From positions 16,168-80,167 of the forward strand of contig SCUD01000010.1 of the NCBI GenBank assembly GCA_004297335.1: a DNA stretch of 64,000 nucleotides. Reading direction: 5' to 3'. The stretch is from Gammaproteobacteria bacterium. Lineage in GTDB: Bacteria; Pseudomonadota; Gammaproteobacteria; Steroidobacterales; Steroidobacteraceae. The stretch's first letter is position 1, and every line of letters begins with the position of its first letter. Below, piece by piece: positions 9,894-19,731 of this stretch. The notes beneath the pieces were generated by a model, which was given only the letters and a program-made list of their open reading frames with translations, was not told where the DNA came from and searched no databases. Made by a program: the position numbers and the translations under genes.

Positions 9894-12047
9894 ATGAACC
9901 AGCAGCATCGGAACACCGGAATGAATTCGTCTTTGAGAATGGTCGTGGCTTCCATCCTGGCGCTGGGCACCGGGCAGGCGGCGCTGGCCCAGACTGAGGC
10001 CCTGACGCTGGAGGAAGTCGTCGTCACCGCGCAGAAGCGCGAGGAGTTGCTGCAGGAGACCCCGATCGCGATCAGCGCGATGTCCACGCGCGAGCTCGAG
10101 ACCAAGCGCATCAGCAGCGTGATGGACCTGATGAACCAGGCCCCGTCGCTCACGATCGCGCCGTTCGCCGGCACCCGCGTCGCCCCGAACCTGTTCATCC
10201 GCGGCATGGGCAACCTGAACGCGCAGTCGACCAATGACATGGCGACCAGCGTCTATGTGGACGGTGTGCCGGTCGGGCGCGGCATTGGCATGGCGCTCGA
10301 CATCGCCGACCTGGAGCGGGTCGAACTGCTGCGCGGCCCGCAGGGAACTCTGTACGGGCGCAACACGACCGCCGGGGCGATCAACTTCATCACGCGCAAG
10401 CCGGACCAGGAGTTCGGGCTGCGCGCGCAGCTCACGGCCGGGAGCTGGGACCTGCGCGCCGGCCGCTTGAGCGTCAACGTACCGTTCGGTGAGAAGCTGG
10501 CCGCACGACTTTCCTACATGCGCAGCGAGAACAACGGCTGGATCGACAATCTTTCGACGCTGCCGAACCAGATCAATTTCAACGAGGACCGCAAGAAGGA
10601 GGCCATGAAGGCCTCGATCCGCTTCCTGCCAACCGACAGCGTCACCGTGGATTACAGCTACGACCAGTCGGAGATGGTCTACGGCAATCATTTCTATCAG
10701 CGCGTCGCCGGGGCGACTGCGGTTTCCGGCCGGCAGGAATCGGTGGTGTCGGCCCGCGGCATGAGCCCGAGCGAGACCAGGGTCACCGGCCACATGCTCG
10801 CGATCGAGTGGGACGCCGGGCCGATGACGCTGCGCTCGATCACCGGCTACCGCGACCTCGACAACGATGTGCACATGAACTTCGCCGACCTGTTCCTGCA
10901 GGATCGCACGATGCAGCAGGACCAGTTCACGCACGAGTTCCAGCTGCTCGGCGAGGCGGCCAGCGGCCGCGTCAAGTACGTCACCGGATTGTTCTATGCC
11001 GATGAGGACACCGAGGAGACGCTGAACTCCTTCGGTGGATTCGACGTCTGGGCAGCGGAGGGCGAGGCGCGTTCCGCCGCGATCTTCAGCCAGCTGACCT
11101 GGACGCCGGCGGCGCTCGACGACCGGCTCGATGTGACGCTGGGCCTGCGCTATACGGAGGATTCACGCCGCGTGCAGAAGACCTTCATCCGGCCGATGCC
11201 GCCGGGCGCCGGGGCGGTGGCGGGGCAGGTCGCGATCGGCGACCGGGACTTCAGCTCGTTCACGCCGGCGCTGACGCTGGCTTGGCAGTTCACCGACACG
11301 ATCAACGGCTACGCCAAGTTCTCGACCGGCTACCGGGCCGGTGGCTTCAATCCGCAGAGCTCGGCTGCCAACGTGGAGCAGGGCTTCGAGGAGGAGAACG
11401 TCGATGCCTGGGAAGTCGGCCTGAAGTCGGAGCTGTTCGACCGCCGGCTGCGGGCCAACCTGGCGCTGTTCCACAACAAGTACAAGGACCTGCAGGTCGA
11501 CTCAGCGCGGACGCCGCCGATCTTCGTCGACACGGTCAACGCCGGCAGCGCGACGATCGAGGGCGCAGAGCTCGAGCTGCACGCGCGGATTACGCAGGGG
11601 CTGAGCGCGAACCTGTACTTCACCTACCTGAACGCCGATTACGGCTCCTACATGGAGATCGACAACGTCACCAACCAGCTGGTCGAGCGCGCGCACGAGC
11701 GCTTCATGCCGAACGCGCCGGACTGGCAGATCGGTGGCGGCGTGCGTTACGAGACCGCGCTTGGCAACCTCGGCGACCTGAGCTTCGACGTCGATTTCCG
11801 CGCCATTGACGACTTCACTGCCGGGCCGAAGCCGGACACGCTCACGGACGGCTACGGGATCTGGAACGCGCGCGTGCAGCTCGCCAATATCGCCGGCTCG
11901 TCGGACAACAGTGAGTTCCGCGTGGCGGTGTGGGGCAAGAACCTGTCCGACAAGATCTACCGGCTGTCGACCACCAACCTCGGGATCCTCTGCGCGCAGT
12001 TCGGGCCCCCGCGCTCCTATGGCGTCGACCTGATCTACGAGTTCTAA
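9894..12047 (+). CDS. TonB-dependent outer-membrane receptor
   Basis: A 717-residue outer-membrane gated channel. A signal peptide (ending ALAQ, about residue 33) is followed by a TonB-box-like segment LTLEEVVVTAQKR, a plug domain (NLFIRGMGN, VYVDGVPVGRG, VELLRGPQGTLYGRNTTAG) and a beta-barrel ending in the aromatic LIYEF. In-frame codons extend back to 9801, but AGGGGA at 9880-9885 lies 8 bp before the ATG at 9894 and that start gives a clean signal peptide. The sequence style matches receptors of large catabolic repertoires rather than well-known siderophore receptors. Its position after the acyl-CoA genes suggests that it imports their substrate; the ligand is unknown. Confidence 0.92.
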   Translation: MNQQHRNTGMNSSLRMVVASILALGTGQAALAQTEALTLEEVVVTAQKREELLQETPIAISAMSTRELETKRISSVMDLMNQAPSLTIAPFAGTRVAPNLFIRGMGNLNAQSTNDMATSVYVDGVPVGRGIGMALDIADLERVELLRGPQGTLYGRNTTAGAINFITRKPDQEFGLRAQLTAGSWDLRAGRLSVNVPFGEKLAARLSYMRSENNGWIDNLSTLPNQINFNEDRKKEAMKASIRFLPTDSVTVDYSYDQSEMVYGNHFYQRVAGATAVSGRQESVVSARGMSPSETRVTGHMLAIEWDAGPMTLRSITGYRDLDNDVHMNFADLFLQDRTMQQDQFTHEFQLLGEAASGRVKYVTGLFYADEDTEETLNSFGGFDVWAAEGEARSAAIFSQLTWTPAALDDRLDVTLGLRYTEDSRRVQKTFIRPMPPGAGAVAGQVAIGDRDFSSFTPALTLAWQFTDTINGYAKFSTGYRAGGFNPQSSAANVEQGFEEENVDAWEVGLKSELFDRRLRANLALFHNKYKDLQVDSARTPPIFVDTVNAGSATIEGAELELHARITQGLSANLYFTYLNADYGSYMEIDNVTNQLVERAHERFMPNAPDWQIGGGVRYETALGNLGDLSFDVDFRAIDDFTAGPKPDTLTDGYGIWNARVQLANIAGSSDNSEFRVAVWGKNLSDKIYRLSTTNLGILCAQFGPPRSYGVDLIYEF

Positions 12048-12066
12048 GCAACACGCCGCCGGCAAA

Positions 12067-12095
12067 TTGACGCAGCCAGGGTGCGCCCGTACACT
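12067..12095 (+). promoter_or_regulatory. Candidate sigma70 promoter of the tRNA cluster
   Basis: TTGACG at 12067-12072 and TACACT at 12090-12095 are separated by 17 bp. A GC-only discriminator (GCGCCCGCGCGCG) follows, as in stringently controlled stable-RNA promoters. The first tRNA begins about 50 bp downstream. This is a motif match, not a measured start site. Confidence 0.55.
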
Positions 12096-12150
12096 GCGCC
12101 CGCGCGCGGTGTCCGGGAGCCGGTGCGCGCGCAACCGGCAGGTCGTCTGG

Positions 12151-12227
12151 CGGGGCATGGCGCAGTCTGGTAGCGCATCTGCTTTGGGAGCAGAGGGTCG
12201 GGGGTTCAAATCCCTCTGCCCCGACCA
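12151..12227 (+). tRNA. tRNA-Pro (UGG)
   Basis: The 77-nt cloverleaf has acceptor arms CGGGGCA/TGCCCCG, anticodon TGG within CTTTGGGAG, a GGTTCAAATC T-loop and encoded CCA. It is first in a four-tRNA run. Confidence 0.96.
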
Positions 12228-12258
12228 CTGAACTGGCGGCGCCGCGGGCGGAGTGCAG

Positions 12259-12335
12259 GCGCCCGTAGCTCAAACGGATAGAGCACCGGCCTTCTAAGCC
12301 GGTGGTTGCAGGTTCGAATCCTGCCGGGCGCGCCA
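12259..12335 (+). tRNA. tRNA-Arg (UCU)
   Basis: The 77-nt cloverleaf has acceptor arms GCGCCCG/CGGGCGC, anticodon loop CTTCTAA (anticodon TCT), GGTTCGAATCC in the T arm, and encoded GCCA. Confidence 0.96.
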
Positions 12336-12374
12336 GTGGCAGGGGCCGCCGGCGATGAGTTGAGTGAAGATGAT

Positions 12375-12451
12375 GGCGGGCGTAGCTCAGCTGGTAGAGC
12401 CCCGGATTGTGATTCCGGCCGTCGCGGGTTCGAATCCCGTCGCTCGCCCCA
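12375..12451 (+). tRNA. tRNA-His (GUG)
   Basis: Anticodon GTG sits in loop TTGTGAT. The acceptor stem has 8 pairs (GGCGGGCG/CGCTCGCC, including one G-T pair), with the extra 5' G(-1) paired to C73 that is diagnostic of tRNA-His. CCA is encoded. Confidence 0.96.
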
Positions 12452-12458
12452 GTTACAC

Positions 12459-12534
12459 GGGCCATTAGCTCAATTGGTAGAGCTGCGGACTCTTAATCCG
12501 TAGGTTGTAGGTTCGAGTCCTACATGGCCCACCA
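12459..12534 (+). tRNA. tRNA-Lys (CUU)
   Basis: The 76-nt cloverleaf has acceptor arms GGGCCAT/ATGGCCC, anticodon loop CTCTTAA (anticodon CTT), and encoded ACCA. It lies 7 bp after tRNA-His, so all four tRNAs are probably one transcript. Confidence 0.95.
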
Positions 12535-12569
12535 CACCCCGCGGCTGTCGCCGCGGAGCCGGGACGACC

Positions 12570-12866
12570 ATGCCGCGACCCCCTGAGCTACCCGATCCCA
12601 CCAGCCGCTGGCCCGGTGGCCCGGGTCCCGGCGACGACCCGACGCCGCTCGAGGCCGCGGTCGCGGCCTTGAAGTTCGGTGCGATCCTCGCCGCGGCGCT
12701 GACCATCACGCTGATCTACCTCGGTACCTATGCCGGCATCGGGGCTGAACGCAGGCCGGTCAGCCTCGCAGTCGTCGTTGCCTTCGCCGGTCCGAGCCTG
12801 CTGGCCGGGCTGCGTGCGGCCTGGCGCCGACGGCGGCAGCGCCGAACGAAAGACGCCAATCCATAG
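12570..12866 (+). CDS. Small hypothetical membrane protein
   Basis: A possible 98-residue protein between tRNA-Lys and tRNA-Leu. A proline/glycine-rich N-terminus (residues 1-25) is followed by two hydrophobic stretches, about residues 34-54 (FGAILAAALTITLIYLG) and 63-80 (VSLAVVVAFAGPSLLAGL), then a strongly basic tail (WRRRRQRRTK). This is compatible with a two-helix inner-membrane protein with cytosolic ends. I do not recognise a family. Codon bias resembles neighbouring genes and the frame is closed by a TAG just before a likely tRNA promoter. Confidence 0.6.
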   Translation: MPRPPELPDPTSRWPGGPGPGDDPTPLEAAVAALKFGAILAAALTITLIYLGTYAGIGAERRPVSLAVVVAFAGPSLLAGLRAAWRRRRQRRTKDANP

Positions 12867-12925
12867 GCTATAATCAGCGGTCGGCCCACGGAGAGTGGTG
12901 CCGCGTGGTCGGGCCGGTTCCAGAG

Positions 12926-13010
12926 GCGAAAGTGGCGGAATTGGCAGACGCGCCGGATTTAGGTTCCGGTGGGGTAACCCGTGAGAGTTCGAGTCTCTCC
13001 TTTCGCACCA
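12926..13010 (+). tRNA. tRNA-Leu (UAG)
   Basis: An 85-nt class II tRNA with acceptor arms GCGAAAG/CTTTCGC, anticodon loop TTTAGGT (anticodon TAG), a long variable arm (TGGGGTAACCCGT) and encoded ACCA. A TATAAT at 12869-12874 could be its -10. It lies 16 bp upstream of tig. Confidence 0.95.
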
Positions 13011-13026
13011 TGAGGTGGCAGGACAA

Positions 13027-14340
13027 ATGATGGTTTCGGTGGAATCGCTGGCCGGCCTCGAGCGCCGGATGCAGGTATCAGTGCCCGCGAGCCGGGTGCG
13101 CCAGCAGGTCGATGCACGCCTGCTGAAGGTCAGCCGTACGGCCCGGATCAAGGGCTTCCGGCCGGGCAAGGCGCCGATTCACGTGGTGCGCCGGCATTAC
13201 GGACCGCAGGTCGAGGAGGAGGTCGTCTCCGACCTGATCCGCGAGACTTTCGCCGAGGCGGTGCAGCGCGAGAAGCTGGCTCCCGCCGGTGGGCCGCGCA
13301 TCGAGCCGGTGCGGGGCGAGCCGAGCGGCGACCTGCGCTATACGGCGGTGTTCGAGGTCTATCCGCAGTTCCAGCTCGGCGGAATCGAGGCCCTGCGCCT
13401 GGTCCGCCCGCAGGCGGCCGTGACCGAGAGCGATGTCGACGCGATGATCGAGAGCCTGCGCCAGCAGCGGCCGAACTGGGTCGCGGCGGAGCGCGGTTGC
13501 CAGGACGGTGACCGGATCGCGGTCGATTTTGAAGGTCGCATCGACGGCGAGCTGTTCGATGGTGGCAGCGGGCAGGGCATCGAGGTCGTACTTGGTGCCG
13601 GGCGCCTGCTGCGGCAGTTCGAGGATGGCGTGCGCGGCGCGGCGGCCGGGGAGACGCGTGAGTTCGATCTGCACTTCCCGGAGGACTATCAGAACCGTAC
13701 GCTCGCCGGGCGCACCGCGCAGTTCCGTGCCACGGTGCACCGGGTCGAGCGGCCGGAACTGCCGGAAGTCGACGACGCCTTCTGCGCGCTGTTCGGCGTT
13801 GCCGAGGGTGGCATCGACAAGCTCCGCACCGAGGTGCGCGAGAACATGGAGCGTGAGCTGGCTGGCGCGATCCGCGCGCGGCTCAAGGCGCAGGTCATGG
13901 ACCAGCTGGTCGCCGCGAATCCGATGGACCTGCCCCGCTCGCTGGTCGAGGCCGAAGTGAGGGAATTGCAGGCGGAGATGCTGCGCCGCGCCGGATCTCG
14001 TGATGCCCGCCAGCTGCCGCCGCGCGAGGCCTTCGAGGCCCCGGCCCGCCGGCGCGTGGCGCTGGCGCTGATCCTCAATGAGCTGGTACGCAATGCCGGG
14101 ATCCAGTCCGACACTGCCCGGGTCCAGGCCCGGCTTGCGGAGATTGCGGCCGGCTACGACGATCCGGAGGCCGCCCGGCGGCAGTACCTGGAGAACGAGG
14201 GCGCGATGCGCGGGCTGCAGATGGCCGTGCTCGAGGACCAGGTCGTCGAGCACGTGATTGCGGCGGCGCAGGTCTCGGACCAGCCGGCCACGTTCAAGGA
14301 CATCATGAACTTCGGCGCCGGCGCGGCGTCGGAAGGATGA
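13027..14340 (+). CDS. tig: Trigger factor
   Basis: A ribosome-bound chaperone and prolyl isomerase that receives nascent chains at the exit tunnel. The ribosome-binding N-terminal domain carries GFRPGKAP (about residues 40-50; canonical GFRxGKxP), followed by the FKBP-like domain ([32 protein letters not shown]) and the helical C-terminal chaperone domain. Tandem ATGs at 13027 and 13030 fit family N-termini ([13 protein letters not shown]) and follow GAGGTGG/AGGA. A GTG at 13015 is possible but less likely. The gene begins 16 bp after tRNA-Leu and leads the clpP-clpX-lon series. Confidence 0.95.
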   Translation: MMVSVESLAGLERRMQVSVPASRVRQQVDARLLKVSRTARIKGFRPGKAPIHVVRRHYGPQVEEEVVSDLIRETFAEAVQREKLAPAGGPRIEPVRGEPSGDLRYTAVFEVYPQFQLGGIEALRLVRPQAAVTESDVDAMIESLRQQRPNWVAAERGCQDGDRIAVDFEGRIDGELFDGGSGQGIEVVLGAGRLLRQFEDGVRGAAAGETREFDLHFPEDYQNRTLAGRTAQFRATVHRVERPELPEVDDAFCALFGVAEGGIDKLRTEVRENMERELAGAIRARLKAQVMDQLVAANPMDLPRSLVEAEVRELQAEMLRRAGSRDARQLPPREAFEAPARRRVALALILNELVRNAGIQSDTARVQARLAEIAAGYDDPEAARRQYLENEGAMRGLQMAVLEDQVVEHVIAAAQVSDQPATFKDIMNFGAGAASEG

Positions 14341-14351
14341 AAGGAGACGAC

Positions 14352-14987
14352 GTGACAGGCCAGTCCACTACCCGGGCGCTCAACCTCGTGCCGATGGTCG
14401 TCGAGCAGACGGCGCGCGGCGAGCGCGCCTACGACATCTATTCACGGCTGCTGAAGGAGCGGGTCGTGTTCATCGTCGGCGGCATCGAGGACCAGGTCGC
14501 CAATCTGGTGGTCGCCCAGCTGCTGTTCCTCGAGTCCGAGAACCCGGACAAGGACATACACCTGTACATCAATTCCCCGGGCGGCGCCGTGTCCGCCGGG
14601 CTTGCCATCTACGACACGATGCAGTTCATCAAGCCGGAGATCAGCACCATCTGCATCGGCCAGGCCGCGAGCATGGGTGCGGTGCTGCTCGCCGCCGGGG
14701 CCCGGGGCAAGCGCTTCGTGCTGCCGAACTCGCGGGTGATGATCCACCAGCCGCTCGGCGGCTTCCAGGGCCAGGCGACCGACATCGAGATCCACACGCG
14801 TGAGATCCTCGACGCCCGGGACCGGCTGAACGGCATCCTGGCGCAGCATACCGGCCAGCCCATCGACAAGATCCGCCAGGACACCGACCGGGACAATTTC
14901 ATGAGCGGCGACCAGGCCCGTGCTTATGGAATTGTGGACGGGGTCCTCGAAAAACGTGCCGCGGTGGCGACGATAGGCAAGAGCTGA
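14352..14987 (+). CDS. clpP: ATP-dependent Clp protease proteolytic subunit
   Basis: The serine peptidase chamber that pairs with ClpX. The 211-residue protein has the catalytic Ser near residue 107 ([11 protein letters not shown]), His near 132 (MIHQPLGG) and Asp near 181 (DTDRDNFMS). The [21 protein letters not shown]-terminal region is typical. An ATG at 14337 overlaps the tig stop (ATGA), but AAGGAG at 14341-14346 lies 5 bp before GTG 14352 and that start matches mature family N-termini; the ATG is the alternative. Placement between tig and clpX is the common proteobacterial order. Confidence 0.95.
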   Translation: MTGQSTTRALNLVPMVVEQTARGERAYDIYSRLLKERVVFIVGGIEDQVANLVVAQLLFLESENPDKDIHLYINSPGGAVSAGLAIYDTMQFIKPEISTICIGQAASMGAVLLAAGARGKRFVLPNSRVMIHQPLGGFQGQATDIEIHTREILDARDRLNGILAQHTGQPIDKIRQDTDRDNFMSGDQARAYGIVDGVLEKRAAVATIGKS

Positions 14988-15106
14988 GGTGGGCCTGGTG
15001 CGGCGGGTCGGCAACCGGTTGAAGGTTCAGGGAATTTACCCGGCTGAAGCCGGCGTGCTATAAGACGGACGAGAGCCCCGGGGCACGGCGGCGAGGACGA
15101 CGACGA

Positions 15107-16414
15107 ATGGTGAACGACACGCGCGGCAAGCACGATGACGGCAAGCTGCTGTACTGCTCCTTCTGCGGCAAGAGCCAGCACGAGGTCCGCAAGCTGATTG
15201 CCGGCCCGCAGGTCTTCGTCTGCGACGAGTGCGTGGAACTGTGCAACGACATCATCCGCGAGGAACTCGAGGAGAAGCAGGAGCGCGCCCGTGACCGGCT
15301 GCCGAAGCCGCACGAGATCCGCAAGGTCCTCGACGAGTACGTGATCGGCCAGGATCGCGCGAAGAAGATCCTCGCGGTCGCGGTGTACAACCATTACAAG
15401 CGCCTGCAGGCCCGGCCGGGCGACCGCCGCCACCGCGGCGACCGTGACGAGGTCGAGCTGGCCAAGAGCAACATCCTGCTGATCGGCCCGACCGGCTGCG
15501 GCAAGACCCTGCTGGCCGAGACCCTGGCCCGGTTGCTGAACGTCCCGTTCACGATCGCGGATGCCACCACGCTGACCGAGGCGGGGTACGTCGGCGAGGA
15601 CGTCGAGAACATCATCCAGAAGCTGCTGCAGAAGTGCGACTACGACGTCGAGAAGGCGCAGACCGGCATTGTCTACATCGACGAGATCGACAAGATCTCG
15701 CGCAAGTCGGACAACCCGTCGATCACCCGCGACGTCTCCGGCGAGGGCGTGCAGCAGGCGCTGCTGAAGCTGATCGAGGGCACGATCGCCTCGGTGCCGC
15801 CCCAGGGCGGGCGCAAGCACCCGCAGCAGGAGTTCCTGCAGGTGGATACGGGCAATATCCTGTTCATCTGCGGCGGCGCCTTCGCGGGCCTCGAGAAGAT
15901 CATCGAGAAGCGCAGCAGTCGCGGCGGCATCGGCTTTGCGGCCGAGGTGCGCGCACCCTCTGAGCGTCCGCAGGGCGCCGACCTGTTCCGCGACGTGGAG
16001 CCGGAGGACCTGATCCGCTTCGGCCTGATTCCGGAGTTCGTCGGCCGGCTGCCGGTCGTGGCGACGCTCGAGGAACTCGACGAAAGCGCCCTGGTCACGA
16101 TCCTGACGCAGCCGCGCAACGCGCTGTCGAAGCAATACGCGCGGCTGTTCGACATGGAGGGTGTCGAGCTCGAACTGCGCGAGGACGGGCTGCGGGCAGT
16201 GGCCCGCAAGGCGATGGAACGCAAGACGGGTGCCCGTGGCCTGCGCACGATCCTTGAAAACGTCCTGCTCGACATCATGTATGACCTGCCATCGCTGAAG
16301 AACGTGGCGCGGGTGATCGTTGACGAGACCGTGATCACGGGCGACAGCAAGCCTTACCTGGTCTATCGTACCGACGAGCCCGAGGTGGCTGCCCCCGAAG
16401 TGCGCCGCGCCTGA
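15107..16414 (+). CDS. clpX: ATP-dependent Clp protease ATP-binding subunit ClpX
   Basis: An AAA+ unfoldase that feeds substrates to ClpP. The 435-residue protein has the N-terminal C4 zinc finger (YCSFCGKS and [10 protein letters not shown]), Walker A GPTGCGKT near residue 126, Walker [11 protein letters not shown], the pore-loop segment GGRKHPQ and the ClpP-docking IGF tripeptide in GGIGFAAEV. All key residues are intact. A TATAAG at 15059-15064 with TTTACC 18 bp upstream could give clpX its own promoter in the 119-bp gap after clpP; this is only a motif match. Confidence 0.96.
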   Translation: MVNDTRGKHDDGKLLYCSFCGKSQHEVRKLIAGPQVFVCDECVELCNDIIREELEEKQERARDRLPKPHEIRKVLDEYVIGQDRAKKILAVAVYNHYKRLQARPGDRRHRGDRDEVELAKSNILLIGPTGCGKTLLAETLARLLNVPFTIADATTLTEAGYVGEDVENIIQKLLQKCDYDVEKAQTGIVYIDEIDKISRKSDNPSITRDVSGEGVQQALLKLIEGTIASVPPQGGRKHPQQEFLQVDTGNILFICGGAFAGLEKIIEKRSSRGGIGFAAEVRAPSERPQGADLFRDVEPEDLIRFGLIPEFVGRLPVVATLEELDESALVTILTQPRNALSKQYARLFDMEGVELELREDGLRAVARKAMERKTGARGLRTILENVLLDIMYDLPSLKNVARVIVDETVITGDSKPYLVYRTDEPEVAAPEVRRA

Positions 16415-16462
16415 GACGGCCGGCCCGTACCGGCGCCTGGTGGCGCCAGTGAGGACTGCTCC

Positions 16463-18889
<2,427 letters not shown>

Positions 18890-18905
18890 TCAGGCCCGAG
18901 TGCGC

Positions 18906-18934
18906 TTGGCACCCGCGAGGCGATGGCTTATAGT
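18906..18934 (+). promoter_or_regulatory. Candidate sigma70 promoter for tRNA-Val/tRNA-Asp
   Basis: TTGGCA at 18906-18911 and TATAGT at 18929-18934 are separated by 17 bp. A GC-rich discriminator (TGCGCGCC) follows. It sits just after lon and about 36 bp before tRNA-Val. Confidence 0.55.
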
Positions 18935-18969
18935 TGCGCGCCTCCCAGGGGGCGGGGTGTGCATCCGGA

Positions 18970-19045
18970 GGGTGCTTAGCTCAGCCGGGAGAGCGTCGCC
19001 TTTACACGGCGAAGGTCGCAGGTTCGAAACCTGCAGCACCCACCA
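18970..19045 (+). tRNA. tRNA-Val (UAC)
   Basis: The 76-nt cloverleaf has acceptor arms GGGTGCT/AGCACCC, anticodon TAC in TTTACAC, GGTTCGAAACC in the T arm and encoded ACCA. Confidence 0.96.
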
Positions 19046-19054
19046 TACAGATCT

Positions 19055-19131
19055 GGAGCGGTAGTTCAGCTGGTTAGAATACCGGCCTGTCACGCCGGGG
19101 GTCGCGGGTTCGAGTCCCGTCCGCTCCGCCA
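19055..19131 (+). tRNA. tRNA-Asp (GUC)
   Basis: The 77-nt cloverleaf has acceptor arms GGAGCGG/CCGCTCC, anticodon GTC in CTGTCAC, GGTTCGAGTCC in the T arm and encoded GCCA. Its last 23 nt are repeated exactly at 19685-19707. Confidence 0.96.
19109..19131 (+). repeat. Left attachment-site-like repeat (tRNA-Asp 3' end)
   Basis: The final 23 bp of tRNA-Asp (TTCGAGTCCC...CCGCCA) recur without mismatch at 19685-19707, in the same orientation. T-loop-to-3'-end duplications of this kind are the usual mark of tyrosine-recombinase integration into a tRNA gene. No integrase gene lies between the copies. Confidence 0.75.
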
Positions 19132-19157
19132 ACTCAGGCGGCCCCACTGCTGAACGG

Positions 19158-19188
19158 GGGTCGCCGATCCCTCGACTGGTGGCAAGTC
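19158..19188 (+). repeat. Inner direct repeat, left copy
   Basis: The pattern is GGGTCGCCGA, 8 variable bases, CTGGTGGCAAGTC. It recurs at 19647-19677 with the same spacing and one change (AAATC). The two copies lie just inside the tRNA-derived repeats, one at each end of the insert. Confidence 0.65.
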
Positions 19189-19255
19189 CAGGGCACTCCA
19201 GGAAGTCTCTGGAGGCCGTGCGCTACAATCGCCGCGTATTGAGGAGATTCGAGTC

Positions 19256-19480
19256 GTGACCCTGCAAACCGTCGAGTTGCCCGATGAAGTCATCCAGCGC
19301 GCAAAGGCGTTGACCGGCAAACGGACGGCGCGCGCGGCGTTGACTGCGCTCGCGGCGGCGGGCGGGCGCAGTGCCGGCAGGCTTGCCCGGGCGTACCGGG
19401 GCAAGGTCGAGCCGAATGGCGATATCCTTTTCGCCAGTGGCAAGGATGCTGCGCGCTTCATGCGCGAATTCCTGAAGTGA
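19256..19480 (+). CDS. Small antitoxin-like protein in the tRNA-Asp insert
   Basis: A 74-residue protein with a GTG start at 19256 and GAGGAG at 19241-19246, 9 bp upstream. A charged N-terminal segment (TVELPDEVIQRAKALTGKRT) resembles the short DNA-binding part of VapB-type or ribbon-helix-helix antitoxins. An alanine-rich middle and the C-terminal FASGKDAARFMREFLK follow. I cannot name the family. It is the only well-formed gene between the two tRNA-Asp-derived repeats and overlaps a second small frame by 4 bp, a layout typical of antitoxin-toxin pairs. A solitary antitoxin remnant is the favoured reading. Confidence 0.5.
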   Translation: MTLQTVELPDEVIQRAKALTGKRTARAALTALAAAGGRSAGRLARAYRGKVEPNGDILFASGKDAARFMREFLK

Positions 19481-19632
19481 CGGTACTCCGGTTCCGGAAG
19501 AAGTTTCTCGTCGAAATTCGCGAGCTCCGCGATCTGCGCGGAAAGAGCTTCGATCTGGCGGCCTGGCTCTGGGCGATCGAATTGCTCGGCTCGGGGGTTT
19601 CGGCGGATGACAGCCCGCGCTGCTGCCAGTAG
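19477..19632 (+). CDS. Possible remnant of a partner gene (51 residues)
   Basis: This frame begins at GTG in a GTGA overlap with the upstream antitoxin-like gene and encodes 51 residues, starting MTVLRFRKKFLVEIRELRD and ending DSPRCCQ. No PIN, RelE or MazF motif is visible. It may be the truncated start of a lost toxin gene or simply a chance frame. The coupling to the upstream gene is the only positive evidence. Confidence 0.25.
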   Translation: MTVLRFRKKFLVEIRELRDLRGKSFDLAAWLWAIELLGSGVSADDSPRCCQ

Positions 19633-19646
19633 ACTTCTCACCCCTC

Positions 19647-19677
19647 GGGTCGCCGACTCTGCCGCTGGTGGCAAATC
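19647..19677 (+). repeat. Inner direct repeat, right copy
   Basis: Same pattern as 19158-19188: GGGTCGCCGA, 8 variable bases, CTGGTGGCAAATC. It lies 7 bp before the right tRNA-derived repeat. Confidence 0.65.
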
Positions 19678-19684
19678 TGGCCGT

Positions 19685-19707
19685 TTCGAGTCCCGTCCGC
19701 TCCGCCA
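19685..19707 (+). repeat. Right attachment-site-like repeat (tRNA-Asp 3' end copy)
   Basis: An exact 23-bp copy of the tRNA-Asp 3' end that is not part of a complete tRNA: there is no D arm, anticodon arm or 5' acceptor strand before it. It lies 24 bp before ppiD, whose leader it forms. Confidence 0.8.
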
Positions 19708-19731
19708 TTTTTCAGGGGATTTGGCCCTTCC

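Noticed and set aside
8553..10934. A 793-codon open frame on the minus strand
   Set aside because: It lies opposite a CoA-transferase gene and the TonB receptor, both with clear family motifs. High GC at third positions keeps antisense frames open; its translation has no domain.
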